64,000 nt of DNA, taken from NCBI GenBank assembly GCA_016716005.1, contig JADJXE010000001.1, positions 695,001-759,000 of the forward strand. Direction: 5' to 3'. The position numbers were made by a program, and so were the translations under genes. This document shows positions 16,672 through 24,659 of the stretch, in pieces. How positions within the stretch are numbered: position 1 is the first letter of the stretch; each line of letters starts with the position of its first letter. This stretch comes from Acidimicrobiales bacterium. Its GTDB lineage: Bacteria > Actinomycetota > Acidimicrobiia > Acidimicrobiales > JADJXE01. The notes under the pieces were generated by a model. That model was given only the letters and a program-made list of their open reading frames with translations, was not told the origin of the DNA and searched no databases.

Positions 16672-17588
16672 CGCTCGTCCTGGGCCGCCGGCGCAGGCGC
16701 AGGCGCTGGCCGCTCGATGGGCCCACCCAGCTCGAGCCGCCGCGCCCGGCGGCGGAACAGGATCCGGTCGACCACGTGCGCCACGAACTCGTCGACGGTG
16801 ATGCCCTGGGCCCGCACCGCGTCGAGGGTCTCCGACGCCAGCGTGCTCGACGAGCTGCGCACCAGCGCCGGCAGCTCGATCTCGTCGACGACATCGGTCG
16901 CGATCCCGGCCAGGTCGACCCGCGTGGTGACGATCCGGTTGAAGTCGAGCCGGTCGAGCACCTGGTCGAAGTCGACCAGTCCGATGATGGCGTTCAGGTC
17001 GACGCGCTCCGCCACGATCTGGTTCAGGTCGAGCAGATCCACGACGGCGTTCACGTCGACCCGCTCCGCGATGATCCGGTTCAGGTCCAGCCGGTCGACG
17101 ATCTTGTCGATGTCGACGCGAGCCACGATGGCGTCGAGGTCGATCTCGTCGAGCGCAGCCTCGACCGCCCGGCGGACCGCATCGCGCAAGAGGGCCGCGG
17201 CAGCGGCCCGATCGCGGGCGAGGGCGGCGCTCCCGGCGTCGTCCAGCGCCACCACGGGCCGGCCCGCCCGATCCAGCAGGGCACGGATCGGCACCGGGCT
17301 GGCCAGCACCCCGGCGACCGCTGCGAGCCGCCGCTCGGCGGCGGCCAGCGCGACGAGCGCGGCCTCCTGCGCCCGCAGCCCGAGCCCCAGCGCAGCCCTC
17401 GGCAGCCTGGCCGGCAGGCCCGCTGCGTCGGCCGGGCCCGAGCCGCCGAGCAGCTCCACCAGCGCGTCCGCGGCCAGGGCGGCCAGCCCCACGGCCGCGC
17501 GCGTCGCCCGCTCGGAGAGATCGGCCAGCGCAGGGACGAGCGGCGCGGCACCGTCGGCTGTGGGGGTCGGGCTGGCGTCGCGGTCCAT
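16668..17588 (-). CDS. protein with about ten VD-rich decapeptide repeats, unknown function
   Basis: A 306-residue protein with no signal peptide. Residues about 25-140 are Ala/Leu-rich helices with scattered charge. Residues about 148-242 hold roughly ten consecutive 9-10-residue repeats of the form [VLI]D[LVIF][ND]x[IV][IV]xxR (for example VDIDKIVDR, LDLNRIIAER, VDLNAIIGL). A basic RRRARRLEL segment and a Pro/Ala tail close the protein. The regular spacing suggests a solenoid or stacked helix-turn repeat. It is translationally coupled to the RDD membrane protein, so a peripheral membrane complex is a reasonable inference. I recognise no characterised family. Confidence 0.82.
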   Translation of the reverse strand: MDRDASPTPTADGAAPLVPALADLSERATRAAVGLAALAADALVELLGGSGPADAAGLPARLPRAALGLGLRAQEAALVALAAAERRLAAVAGVLASPVPIRALLDRAGRPVVALDDAGSAALARDRAAAAALLRDAVRRAVEAALDEIDLDAIVARVDIDKIVDRLDLNRIIAERVDVNAVVDLLDLNQIVAERVDLNAIIGLVDFDQVLDRLDFNRIVTTRVDLAGIATDVVDEIELPALVRSSSSTLASETLDAVRAQGITVDEFVAHVVDRILFRRRARRLELGGPIERPAPAPAPAAQDER

Positions 17589-17640
17589 GTGCGACGCCAC
17601 GCTAGGGCGGGGCGCGACCGGCTGCACGGATCGAGGCTGG

Positions 17641-17646
17641 CATGAT
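17641..17646 (+). promoter_or_regulatory. possible -10 box, leaderless start of the PEBP gene
   Basis: CATGAT ends six bases before the ATG at 17653, with no ribosome-binding site between. The spacing matches other genes in this window with TANNNT boxes, although the first base is C here. Confidence 0.35.
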
Positions 17647-17652
17647 CCCGTC

Positions 17653-18255
17653 ATGCGCACCGCCGGAGCCCGCGCCCGCCGTCGAGCGGGCCGGGGCCGC
17701 GCCGCCGCGGCCGGCATCGCGCTGGCCGTCCTGGCGGCCGGCGGGTGCTCCGACGACACGCCGGCCGGCTCGGAGGCCGCCGATGCCCTGGCCGCGGTCC
17801 GCGTGCCCGACACCATCGTCGTGACCAGCCCGGTGCTCACCGACGGCGGTCCCCTCGCCCTCCCGTTCACCTGCGAGGGCCCGGGCTTCTCCCCGCCGTT
17901 GCAGTGGACCGACCTCCCCGAGGGCACGGCCGAGGTGACGGTGGTGCTCGACGACATCGACGCGCCCGGCGGCACCTACGTCCACTGGATCGCCACCGGG
18001 ATCGACCCCACGGAGGCCGCCCTGCTCGAGGGCCAGCTCCCCCCGGACGCGGTCTCGGCGGTGAACAGCGGCGGCGAGCCCGGCTACGCACCCCCCTGCC
18101 CGCCCGAGGGCGAGGAGCACCGCTACGTGTTCAGCGTGTACGCGCTGGGCGAGCCGCTGCCCGCTCCCGAGGCCTTGACCGTGGACGAGACGCTCGACGC
18201 CATCGCCGGCAGCGCTATCGCCCGAGGCGTGCTGGCCACGCGCTTCACTCGCTGA
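17653..18255 (+). CDS. PEBP (YbhB/YbcL) family lipoprotein
   Basis: The 200-residue precursor starts with an Arg-rich n-region and a lipobox LAAGGC. The mature part shows the phosphatidylethanolamine-binding protein pattern: LPFTCEGPGFSPPLQWTDLPEG, VVLDDIDAPGGTYVHW (the DxDxP-like ligand-pocket strand), GEPGYAPPCPPEGEEHRYVFSVYAL and a final IARGVLATRFTR. Bacterial PEBP proteins bind phosphate-like anions or hydrophobic ligands; the bacterial role is little known. It sits outside the cell membrane, diverges from the VD-repeat gene, and converges on the GIDE-LemA gene across a tandem repeat. Confidence 0.9.
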   Translation: MRTAGARARRRAGRGRAAAAGIALAVLAAGGCSDDTPAGSEAADALAAVRVPDTIVVTSPVLTDGGPLALPFTCEGPGFSPPLQWTDLPEGTAEVTVVLDDIDAPGGTYVHWIATGIDPTEAALLEGQLPPDAVSAVNSGGEPGYAPPCPPEGEEHRYVFSVYALGEPLPAPEALTVDETLDAIAGSAIARGVLATRFTR

Positions 18256-18267
18256 GCCGAGCGGTGG

Positions 18268-18327
18268 GCCGTCGCGCCGCCAGCCGTCGCGCCGCCAGCC
18301 ATCGCGCCGCCGGCCATCGCGCCGACC
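18268..18327. repeat. 15-bp tandem repeat, four copies
   Basis: Four head-to-tail 15-base units (GCC-GTCGCGCCGCCA twice, then two diverged copies with A for G at base 4) fill the gap between two convergent genes. Copies one and two are identical. It is non-coding as far as I can tell and could vary in copy number between strains. Confidence 0.85.
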
Positions 18328-18339
18328 ACCGGCGGCCGG

Positions 18340-19719
18340 TCAGCCGGTGGTGGCCTCGGTGAGCTCGAAGTACTCGAAGGTGGGTGTGCGGACGAGCGGA
18401 GCGAAGAACACGTACGGGAACGTGCCCCGCCGGGTGCGCAGGACCTCGACGGCGTCGTTGTAGTAGCCGCGGGCGTAGGCCACCAGGTTCTCCTGGCGGC
18501 GGAGCTCGCCGGACAGGCGGAGGAACACCTGATCGGCCTTCAGCTGCGGGTACGCCTCGCCCAGTTCCAGCAGCCGGCGATCGGCGACGGCGGCCGCGCC
18601 CTGCGCCCGGGACGCCTCGGCCAGCTGGGCCGACGTGGGCATGCGGCTCCCACCGGTGAGCGTGGACCGCGCCCGGCCGATGAGCTCCAAGGTGTCGAGC
18701 TCGTGAGCGGCATAGCCCCGCACCACGGCCACCAAGGGCTCGATGGTGGCCGTGCGTCGCTGCGTGGCCACCTCGATGAGGGCCCACGCCTGCTCGGCCT
18801 GGTGCCGCACGGTGACCAGGCGGTTGTACACGCGGGCCAGCCACATCACCCACAGCACGAGGAGCAGCCCGCCGGCCAGCGACGCAGACCACAGGCCGAG
18901 GGTGCTGCCCTGCCAGCGGGCGTCGGCCTCCAGGGTGGCGATCAGCCCGACGCTCCACGGCAGCCCGGCGGCGCCGAGCACCGCGGCGGTCAACCCACCC
19001 CAGGCCGAGCAGCCGGCCTGGCCCAGCGCCTTCTCCTCGTCGCCGGCGATCAGCACCAGCTCGCCGTTGTCGGCCCCCTGCGCGGTGGTCGCGAACTCCA
19101 CCCCCACCGCACCGTCCTCGCGCATCCGGGTGCCGCCGATGGCGAACACCTGCTCGCCCTGGCCGATCCAGTGCTCCGACACCCGCCAGGTGCCGGGCCA
19201 GGAGGCGATGGGCCCGTCGGGTCCCTCGGCAGGCACGGGTGCGCCGGCCACCTGGTGGAGCGCGGCCAGCACCACCTCGGGGTTCTCCTCGATGCTCGAC
19301 TGCGACCAGGTGACGTCGGCGCCGCCCGGCTGCACCAGGACCGAGCCGGAGTCGTCGGTGATCCAGAACGGGACGATCGAGGTCGCCTGATGGCGTGTCT
19401 CCCAGCTGTGGCCGTTCCTGGTGACGATCCGCTCCTGGACCTCGAACCTCCACAGGGCGCAGGCCGCGCCCGTGAGGGGGCTGACGACGGGTCCCACCGG
19501 CTGGACCACCCCGGTCACCTCGCAGCGGCCCAGGAAGGCGGCGGCGGCCTTCGACGTGGGCGTGTCGATGATCGCCCAGCGCCGGCGCCACCACACCAGG
19601 CCCAGCCAGAGCCCGCCCACGAAGAGGAACGCGCAGACCACGAGCGGGAGGAACTCCCACTCCGACGAGGCCAGCACCTGTGGCGGGGCGACGGCCGCCA
19701 CCGCCACCAGGGGGCTCAT
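18340..19719 (-). CDS. membrane protein fusing a GIDE-like domain to a LemA domain
   Basis: The 459-residue protein has an N-terminal membrane helix (about residues 20-42) and then a region resembling the GIDE domain of MUL1-type membrane proteins (FLGRCEVTGVVQPVGPVVSP, ACALWRFEVQERI, FWITDDSGSVLV). Two more hydrophobic segments (about 240-300) precede a C-terminal LemA domain (VTVRHQAEQAWALIEVATQRR, ELIGRARSTL, LRRQENLVAYARGYYNDAVEVLR). LemA proteins are common but obscure; GIDE is best known from eukaryotic E3 ligases, although no RING domain is present here. A role at the membrane is all that can be said. ATG 19719 is the first start after the basic upstream shadow sequence. Confidence 0.82.
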   Translation of the reverse strand: MSPLVAVAAVAPPQVLASSEWEFLPLVVCAFLFVGGLWLGLVWWRRRWAIIDTPTSKAAAAFLGRCEVTGVVQPVGPVVSPLTGAACALWRFEVQERIVTRNGHSWETRHQATSIVPFWITDDSGSVLVQPGGADVTWSQSSIEENPEVVLAALHQVAGAPVPAEGPDGPIASWPGTWRVSEHWIGQGEQVFAIGGTRMREDGAVGVEFATTAQGADNGELVLIAGDEEKALGQAGCSAWGGLTAAVLGAAGLPWSVGLIATLEADARWQGSTLGLWSASLAGGLLLVLWVMWLARVYNRLVTVRHQAEQAWALIEVATQRRTATIEPLVAVVRGYAAHELDTLELIGRARSTLTGGSRMPTSAQLAEASRAQGAAAVADRRLLELGEAYPQLKADQVFLRLSGELRRQENLVAYARGYYNDAVEVLRTRRGTFPYVFFAPLVRTPTFEYFELTEATTG

Positions 19720-19762
19720 CGCCCCATCTTCGCCTCGGAGGGAGCGCCGCCCGCCCCGTGGG

Positions 19763-19768
19763 TACTGT
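19763..19768 (+). promoter_or_regulatory. -10 box (TACTGT) of a likely leaderless gene
   Basis: TACTGT ends six bases before ATG 19775 and there is no ribosome-binding site between, so the transcript probably begins at or next to the start codon. Confidence 0.5.
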
Positions 19769-19774
19769 CGTGCG

Positions 19775-20785
19775 ATGGCTGTGCACACCGGGCCGGCGCG
19801 GTTGCGCTGGGGGATCCTGTCCACGGCCAGGATCGCTCGTCAGAAGGTCGTGCCCGGGATGCACGCGGCCCCGAGCTGCGTGGTGGTGGCCATCGCCAGC
19901 CGGGACCGGGCCCGGGCCGGCCGGGCGGCCGCCGAACTGGGCATCCCGACGGCGCACGGTTCCTACGAGGCCCTGCTCGCCGACCCCGAGGTGGACGCGG
20001 TCTACGTCCCGCTGCCCAACCACCTCCACGCCCAGTGGACGATCGCGGCGGCGCGGGCCGGCAAGCACGTGCTGTGCGAGAAGCCGCTCGCCGTCACGTC
20101 CGCCGAGGCGGCGCGGATGGTGGAGGCCTGCGAGGACGCCGGCGTGCTGCTGATGGAGGCGTTCATGTACCGGCTCCACCCGTCGTGGCAGACGGTTGTC
20201 GAGCTGGTCGACAGCGGGCGCATCGGTGAGCTCACCGCCATCCAGAGCTGGTTCTCCTACTTCAACGACGACCCCGGCAACATCCGCAACGTCGCCTCGT
20301 ACGGGGGCGGCGCCCTGCTCGACATCGGCTGCTATCCGGTGAACCTGTCGCGCCTGCTGTTCGGCGGGGAGCCGACGGGCGTCGAGGCCTCGTCGATCCG
20401 CGACCCCGCCTCGGGGGTCGACGTGCTGACCTCCGCGGTGCTCGAGTTCGGCCCCCGGGGGACCGCCACGTTCACGTGCTCCACCCGGGTCGAGCCCGAC
20501 CAGCGGGTCCACGTGTACGGCTCGGCCGGGCGGATCTCCGTCGAGATCCCGTTCAACATCCCGCCCGATCGCCCCACCCGCGTGCTGGTCACCGCCGGCG
20601 GCGACCCGCCGGTCGATCCGGCCACGGAGGCGATCACGCTGCCCCCGGCGGACCAGTACGCGATCGAGGCCGAGCGCTTCGCCCGGGCGGTGCTCGACGG
20701 CACCCCGGTGCCGATCGCACCGGCCGACGGCGTGGCGAACCTCCGGGTGATCGAGCGCATCAGCGCCAGCGCCGCCGGGCGCTGA
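19775..20785 (+). CDS. Gfo/Idh/MocA family NAD(P)-dependent oxidoreductase
   Basis: A 336-residue two-domain dehydrogenase. The Rossmann half reads RWGILSTARIARQKVVPG, VVAIASRDRARA, VDAVYVPLPNHLHAQW and CEKPLAVTSAEA, containing the conserved EKP motif whose Lys contacts the substrate. The C-terminal half has the usual QSWFSYFNDDPGNIRN, then GGGALLDIGCYPVNLSRLLFGGEP with the conserved D-I-G-C-Y. Members oxidise or reduce sugars, inositols and related compounds. The sugar ABC operon lies immediately beyond on the opposite strand, which makes a sugar substrate plausible. Six bases separate its stop from the convergent FG-GAP gene. Confidence 0.92.
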   Translation: MAVHTGPARLRWGILSTARIARQKVVPGMHAAPSCVVVAIASRDRARAGRAAAELGIPTAHGSYEALLADPEVDAVYVPLPNHLHAQWTIAAARAGKHVLCEKPLAVTSAEAARMVEACEDAGVLLMEAFMYRLHPSWQTVVELVDSGRIGELTAIQSWFSYFNDDPGNIRNVASYGGGALLDIGCYPVNLSRLLFGGEPTGVEASSIRDPASGVDVLTSAVLEFGPRGTATFTCSTRVEPDQRVHVYGSAGRISVEIPFNIPPDRPTRVLVTAGGDPPVDPATEAITLPPADQYAIEAERFARAVLDGTPVPIAPADGVANLRVIERISASAAGR

Positions 20786-20791
20786 CGTCGG

Positions 20792-22516
20792 TCAGTCGCG
20801 GCCGACCGACAGGATCCGGTCGGCCTCGACGTCGGCCACCGTGGTCGTCTCGCCGTCGGGCCAGCGCACCCGCACCTCGTCGACCTGCGTCGCGGTGCCG
20901 AGGCCGACATGGGCTCGGGGATCCTCCGACGAGAGGAAGCTGCCACCCGCCCGGATCTCCCGCACCAGCTCGGTGCCGTCGGGCAGCACCACGGTGACGG
21001 TCGCACCGGGCGCGAACTCCTCGAGGGCGACCTCCAGCCAGTGGCCCCCGGCGCCGGTGTTGCGGAGGAGCACCAGCTCGCCGGCGATCGCCACGATGGC
21101 GACGTCGAGGTCGCCGTCGTTGTCGTAGTCGGCGGCGGCGAGGCCACGGCCCTGGATCGGCCCGAGGGCGTCGAGGCCGGCGCCGAGCGGCGCCAGCCGG
21201 CCCGCCTCACCCTGCGCGGTGCGGTTCTCGAACGCCTCGACCGGCTCCCGGTCGGCCTCGAGGTCGACGATGGGCAGCGCACCGCTGGCCACGACCAGAT
21301 CGAGGTCGGTGTCGAGGTCGAGGTCGGCCCACGACGCACCCCAGCCGGTGACGTCGAGGCCCAGGTCGGGCACGCCCGCCTCCCCGGTGGCCACCGCATC
21401 GACGAACGCGAGCCCGCCGGCGCCGCTCTGGTTCCGGTAGAGCGAGTGGCGCTCGCCGTCGATGTTGGTGACCAGCAGGTCGACCGACCCGTCGGCGTCC
21501 TCGTCGCCGGCGGCGACGCCCATCGCGCTGGTGGGATCGCCGACCCCCGCCTCGACCGCACGCTCGTCGAGCCGGAAGCCGAGCCCGCCGGCATCGCCGT
21601 CCGGCTCGTTCACGTACAGGCGGTTGGGGTTGGTCTCGTTGGCGACGAACAGGTCGAGGTCGCCGTCGCCGTCGACGTCGCTGAACACCGCACCGAGCCC
21701 GTACTCGGCGCCGTCCGGCTCGAGCCCGACCGCCTCGCCGACCTCGCGGAACCGGGGCCGGTCGTCGTCGCCGGGCCCGAGGTTGAGGTACAGCAGGTCG
21801 GGCTCGGCCAGGAAGTTCGCGGGGAAGGCCCGGCCGGCGTCGGGGTTCCGTCCGTTGCGGTTCACGTAGCCGGCGACGAAGACGTCGGGCCACCCGTTGC
21901 CGTCGACGTCGCCCACCGCCACCCCGGCGTGCCAGCCGTAGCCGTCGACCCCGGCGGCCGCCGCCCCTTCCTCGAAGGCGTCGCCGCCCTCGTTCCAGAG
22001 CAGCACGTTCTCGCGCTCGGTGGTGACGTAGAGATCGGTCCAGCCGTCGAGGTCGAGGTCGGCGGCCACGCACCCGGTGCCCCGGATCGCGAGGCCGGCC
22101 CCGGCGTCGTCGGTGACGTCGACGAACGTGCCGCCGTCGTTGCGGAACAGCGCCGTCTCGGGCAGACCGCCCTCTCGGCGCCACTGACCCCACTCCCGCT
22201 CGGACCAGAGGTTGACGACGAACAGGTCGAGCCAGCCGTCGCGGTCGTAGTCGATCCAGCACAGCCCGCCCGCGGTCATCGAGACCGGGTCGCTGGTGAG
22301 GCCCCACCGGAAGGCGCCGTGGCGGAAGTCGAGCCCCACCTCGCCGGCCACGTCGGTCAGCCGGACGAGGTCGGCCGAGGGCTGGGCCGGGCGGTCGACG
22401 TCGGCCCCGGGAGCGGGACCACCCCCGTCGCCGCTCGAGCCGACGCAGGCCGGCAGGGCGAGCAGGCAGGCGACGACCGCGGCCCCCAGCGCCCGTCGGG
22501 GCCTACGCCACGCCAC
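20792..22516 (-). CDS. FG-GAP/VCBS repeat lipoprotein with C-terminal ASPIC/UnbV domain
   Basis: A 574-residue exported protein with a lipobox LLALPAC, about seven FG-GAP/VCBS-like beta-propeller blades each carrying Ca-binding acidic loops (WIDYDRDGWLDLFVVN, ADLDLDGWTDLYV, GDVDGNGWPDVFVAG, SDVDGDGDLDLFVAN, ADYDNDGDLDVAIV), and a C-terminal ASPIC/UnbV-like domain (GAGGHWLEVAL..PGATVTVVLPDGT..GGSFLSSEDPRAHVGLG). Such proteins bind ligands or surfaces outside the cell. The GTG start overlaps the sugar permease stop by 14 bases, so it is the last gene of that operon. A role in catching or sensing extracellular glycans is an inference. Confidence 0.88.
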   Translation of the reverse strand: MAWRRPRRALGAAVVACLLALPACVGSSGDGGGPAPGADVDRPAQPSADLVRLTDVAGEVGLDFRHGAFRWGLTSDPVSMTAGGLCWIDYDRDGWLDLFVVNLWSEREWGQWRREGGLPETALFRNDGGTFVDVTDDAGAGLAIRGTGCVAADLDLDGWTDLYVTTERENVLLWNEGGDAFEEGAAAAGVDGYGWHAGVAVGDVDGNGWPDVFVAGYVNRNGRNPDAGRAFPANFLAEPDLLYLNLGPGDDDRPRFREVGEAVGLEPDGAEYGLGAVFSDVDGDGDLDLFVANETNPNRLYVNEPDGDAGGLGFRLDERAVEAGVGDPTSAMGVAAGDEDADGSVDLLVTNIDGERHSLYRNQSGAGGLAFVDAVATGEAGVPDLGLDVTGWGASWADLDLDTDLDLVVASGALPIVDLEADREPVEAFENRTAQGEAGRLAPLGAGLDALGPIQGRGLAAADYDNDGDLDVAIVAIAGELVLLRNTGAGGHWLEVALEEFAPGATVTVVLPDGTELVREIRAGGSFLSSEDPRAHVGLGTATQVDEVRVRWPDGETTTVADVEADRILSVGRD

Positions 22517-23774
22517 GGGCCGATCGGCCGCGCTTGGACAGCGAGTCGACGAGCACGGCCAGGAGCAGCACCAGGCCCGTCACCACGAACTTGGTGCCGG
22601 CCGCCAGGCCCAGCAGGTCCATGCCGTTCTGGATGGCGGCGATGAGCAGCGCCCCGAGGAAGGCGGCCGACACCCTGCCGGTGCCGCCGAAGAGGCTGAC
22701 GCCCCCGATCACGGCGGCTGCGATCACGAGCAGCAGGAGGTTGCCGCCGCCGCTGTTGGTGGCCACCGAGCGCAGCCGCGAGGCGAGGATGATGCCGCCC
22801 ACCCCGGCCATGAAGCCGTTGATCATGAACACCGTGATCCGGAGGCGGTCGACGGCGATGCCGGCCCGGCGGGCGGCCTCGGGGTTGCCGCCCACGGCGT
22901 ACACGTGCCGCCCGAAGCGGGTCCGGGACGCGATGAACGACCAGAACACGACGAAGAGGAGCAGGATCAGGGTGACCATCGGGACGCCACGGTCCTTGTT
23001 GGCGTACCAGACGGCGAAGAAGGTCACGGCGGCGAGGCCGATCACCTGCAGCAGCAGCAGCAGCGCCGGCTTGGCCGCCAGGCCCGAGGCGCGCCTCGAC
23101 GCGGCGCGCTGCAGCTGGACCAGCGTGTAGGCGAGCACGATCCCGGCGCCGAGCACCCAGCCCCAGAAGTCGGTGAGGAAGTTGTTGGCGATGCCCACGA
23201 TCACACGGTCCTCGATGCGGATCGTGCCGGCCGTGGAGAACTGGGTGGTCAGGATCAGCACGACGCCCGACCAGATGAGGAAGCCGGCCAGGGTCACCAC
23301 GAACGACGGCACCCCGGCCTTGGTGACCACGAGGGACTGCACGAAGCCGATGGCCGTCGTGACGAGCACCGCGGCGAGGATGGCGGCCCACCACGGCCAC
23401 CCGGGGTCTCCCTCGCGGAGCAGCAGGACCATCACGATCCCACCCACGGCGCTCACGTAGGCGACCGAGAGGTCGATCTCGGCGATGAGCAGCACGAACA
23501 CGATGCCGATCGCCAACGTGGCCACCGGCGCCATCTGCAGCAGCAGGTTGGTGAAGTTGCGCTCGGTGAGGAACGTGTCGTTCAGGAGGCCGAAGACCAC
23601 CACGATGACGGCCAGGCCCACGATGATCGGCAGCGATCCGAGCTCGCCGGCCCTCACTCGTTGCCACCAGTCCCGCACGTACTGCGCCAGGGTCTGGGTG
23701 GGCGCCTCCAGGTCCGGCGCGGCCGACGGCAGCTCGTCGAGCGGCTGGCCGGGCTGGGGCTCCTCGGTGCTCAC
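22503..23774 (-). CDS. sugar ABC permease, XylH type
   Basis: The GTG at 23774 overlaps the ATPase stop (GTGA) and yields 423 residues with about 10-11 hydrophobic segments. Landmarks of the ribose/xylose permease family are RNFTNLLLQMAPVATLAIG, LLIAEIDLSVAYVSAVGG, GVPSFVVTLAGFLIWSG and GGNPEAARRAGI, with the late VIGGVSLFGGTGRVSAAFLGALLIAAIQNGMDLLG. The length and the long central insertion match XylH-like permeases (near 400 residues) better than RbsC (about 320). It forms the channel for the operon's importer. The 40-residue cytoplasmic N-terminus is Pro/Glu-rich. Confidence 0.92.
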   Translation of the reverse strand: MSTEEPQPGQPLDELPSAAPDLEAPTQTLAQYVRDWWQRVRAGELGSLPIIVGLAVIVVVFGLLNDTFLTERNFTNLLLQMAPVATLAIGIVFVLLIAEIDLSVAYVSAVGGIVMVLLLREGDPGWPWWAAILAAVLVTTAIGFVQSLVVTKAGVPSFVVTLAGFLIWSGVVLILTTQFSTAGTIRIEDRVIVGIANNFLTDFWGWVLGAGIVLAYTLVQLQRAASRRASGLAAKPALLLLLQVIGLAAVTFFAVWYANKDRGVPMVTLILLLFVVFWSFIASRTRFGRHVYAVGGNPEAARRAGIAVDRLRITVFMINGFMAGVGGIILASRLRSVATNSGGGNLLLLVIAAAVIGGVSLFGGTGRVSAAFLGALLIAAIQNGMDLLGLAAGTKFVVTGLVLLLAVLVDSLSKRGRSARGVA

Positions 23775-24574
23775 GCCACCACCTCCGACATGCCGGGCAC
23801 GTGGGTGAGCGTGCCCGCCGTGATCGCGTGCACGACGTCCTGTTGGGTGGTGCTGGCCCGCTCGAACAGGGCGACCGCCTGCCCGAGGCGCAGCACCGTG
23901 ATCCGGTCGGCCACCTCGAAGATGTCGTGCAGGTTGTGCGAGATGATCACGACCCCGAGACCCCGGTCGGCGAGCCGCCTGACGAGGTCGAGCACCTGGC
24001 GGGTCTGGGCCACGCCGAGGGCCGCCGTCGGCTCGTCGAGGATCACGAGCTTGGAGTTCCACATGACGGCCTTGGCCACGGCCACGGCCTGGCGCTGGCC
24101 GCCGGACAGACCGGCCACGGCCTGGCGGACCGAGCGGAGCGACGTGACGGAGAGGCTGTCGAGCGTGGTGCGGGCCGCCTGCTCCATGTCGGGCTCGTCG
24201 AGGATGACCCCGCCACGGACCTTCTCGCGACCGAGGAACATGTTGGCGACCACGTCGAGGTTGTCGGCCAGGGCCAGGTCCTGGTACACGACCTCGATGC
24301 CGAGGGCGGCCGCGTCACGGGGGCCGTGGATGCGCACCCGCTTGCCCTCGAAGGCGGTCTGGCCCTCGTCGAAGGGGTAGATGCCCACGACGCCCTTGAT
24401 GAGGGTCGACTTGCCGGCGCCGTTGTCGCCGACGAGCGCCATGACCTCGCCGGCCCGCACCTGGAAGTCGACCTTGTACAGCGCCTGGACGGCGCCGAAG
24501 GCCTTCGAGACCCCGTGGCACTCGAGGAGCGGATCGCTCCCGCCGCGGCCGTCAGTGCTCGACGTGTCGCTCAC
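23771..24574 (-). CDS. sugar ABC transporter ATPase, single-domain
   Basis: The GTG at 24574 follows GGGGGGAC and gives 267 residues. Walker A is GDNGAGKST, the signature LSGGQRQAV and Walker B LVILDEPTAAL. Many sugar importers of this class use a two-domain ATPase of about 500 residues, but this has one domain, as in FrcA-type proteins, so it must act as a homodimer. It lies between the binding protein and the permease and starts 18 bases after the 20-bp hairpin, so its yield may be lower than that of the binding protein. Confidence 0.9.
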   Translation of the reverse strand: MSDTSSTDGRGGSDPLLECHGVSKAFGAVQALYKVDFQVRAGEVMALVGDNGAGKSTLIKGVVGIYPFDEGQTAFEGKRVRIHGPRDAAALGIEVVYQDLALADNLDVVANMFLGREKVRGGVILDEPDMEQAARTTLDSLSVTSLRSVRQAVAGLSGGQRQAVAVAKAVMWNSKLVILDEPTAALGVAQTRQVLDLVRRLADRGLGVVIISHNLHDIFEVADRITVLRLGQAVALFERASTTQQDVVHAITAGTLTHVPGMSEVVA

Positions 24575-24592
24575 ACGTCCCCCCTGGATCGG

Positions 24593-24638
24593 GAGTGGTG
24601 GGGACGCCCCCGTCCCGTCGGGGGCGTCCCCACCACTC
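24593..24638 (-). promoter_or_regulatory. perfect 20-bp hairpin after the sugar-binding-protein gene
   Basis: Arms 24593-24612 and 24619-24638 are exact reverse complements of 20 bases, closed by a 6-base loop (TCCCGT on the plus strand). It lies in the 85-base gap between the binding-protein stop and the ATPase start. No U-tract follows on the minus strand, so partial termination, RNase blocking or mRNA stabilisation are all possible. It probably sets the usual excess of binding protein over ATPase and permease. Confidence 0.75.
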
Positions 24639-24659
24639 ACACGGCTGGATGACCGGCGG

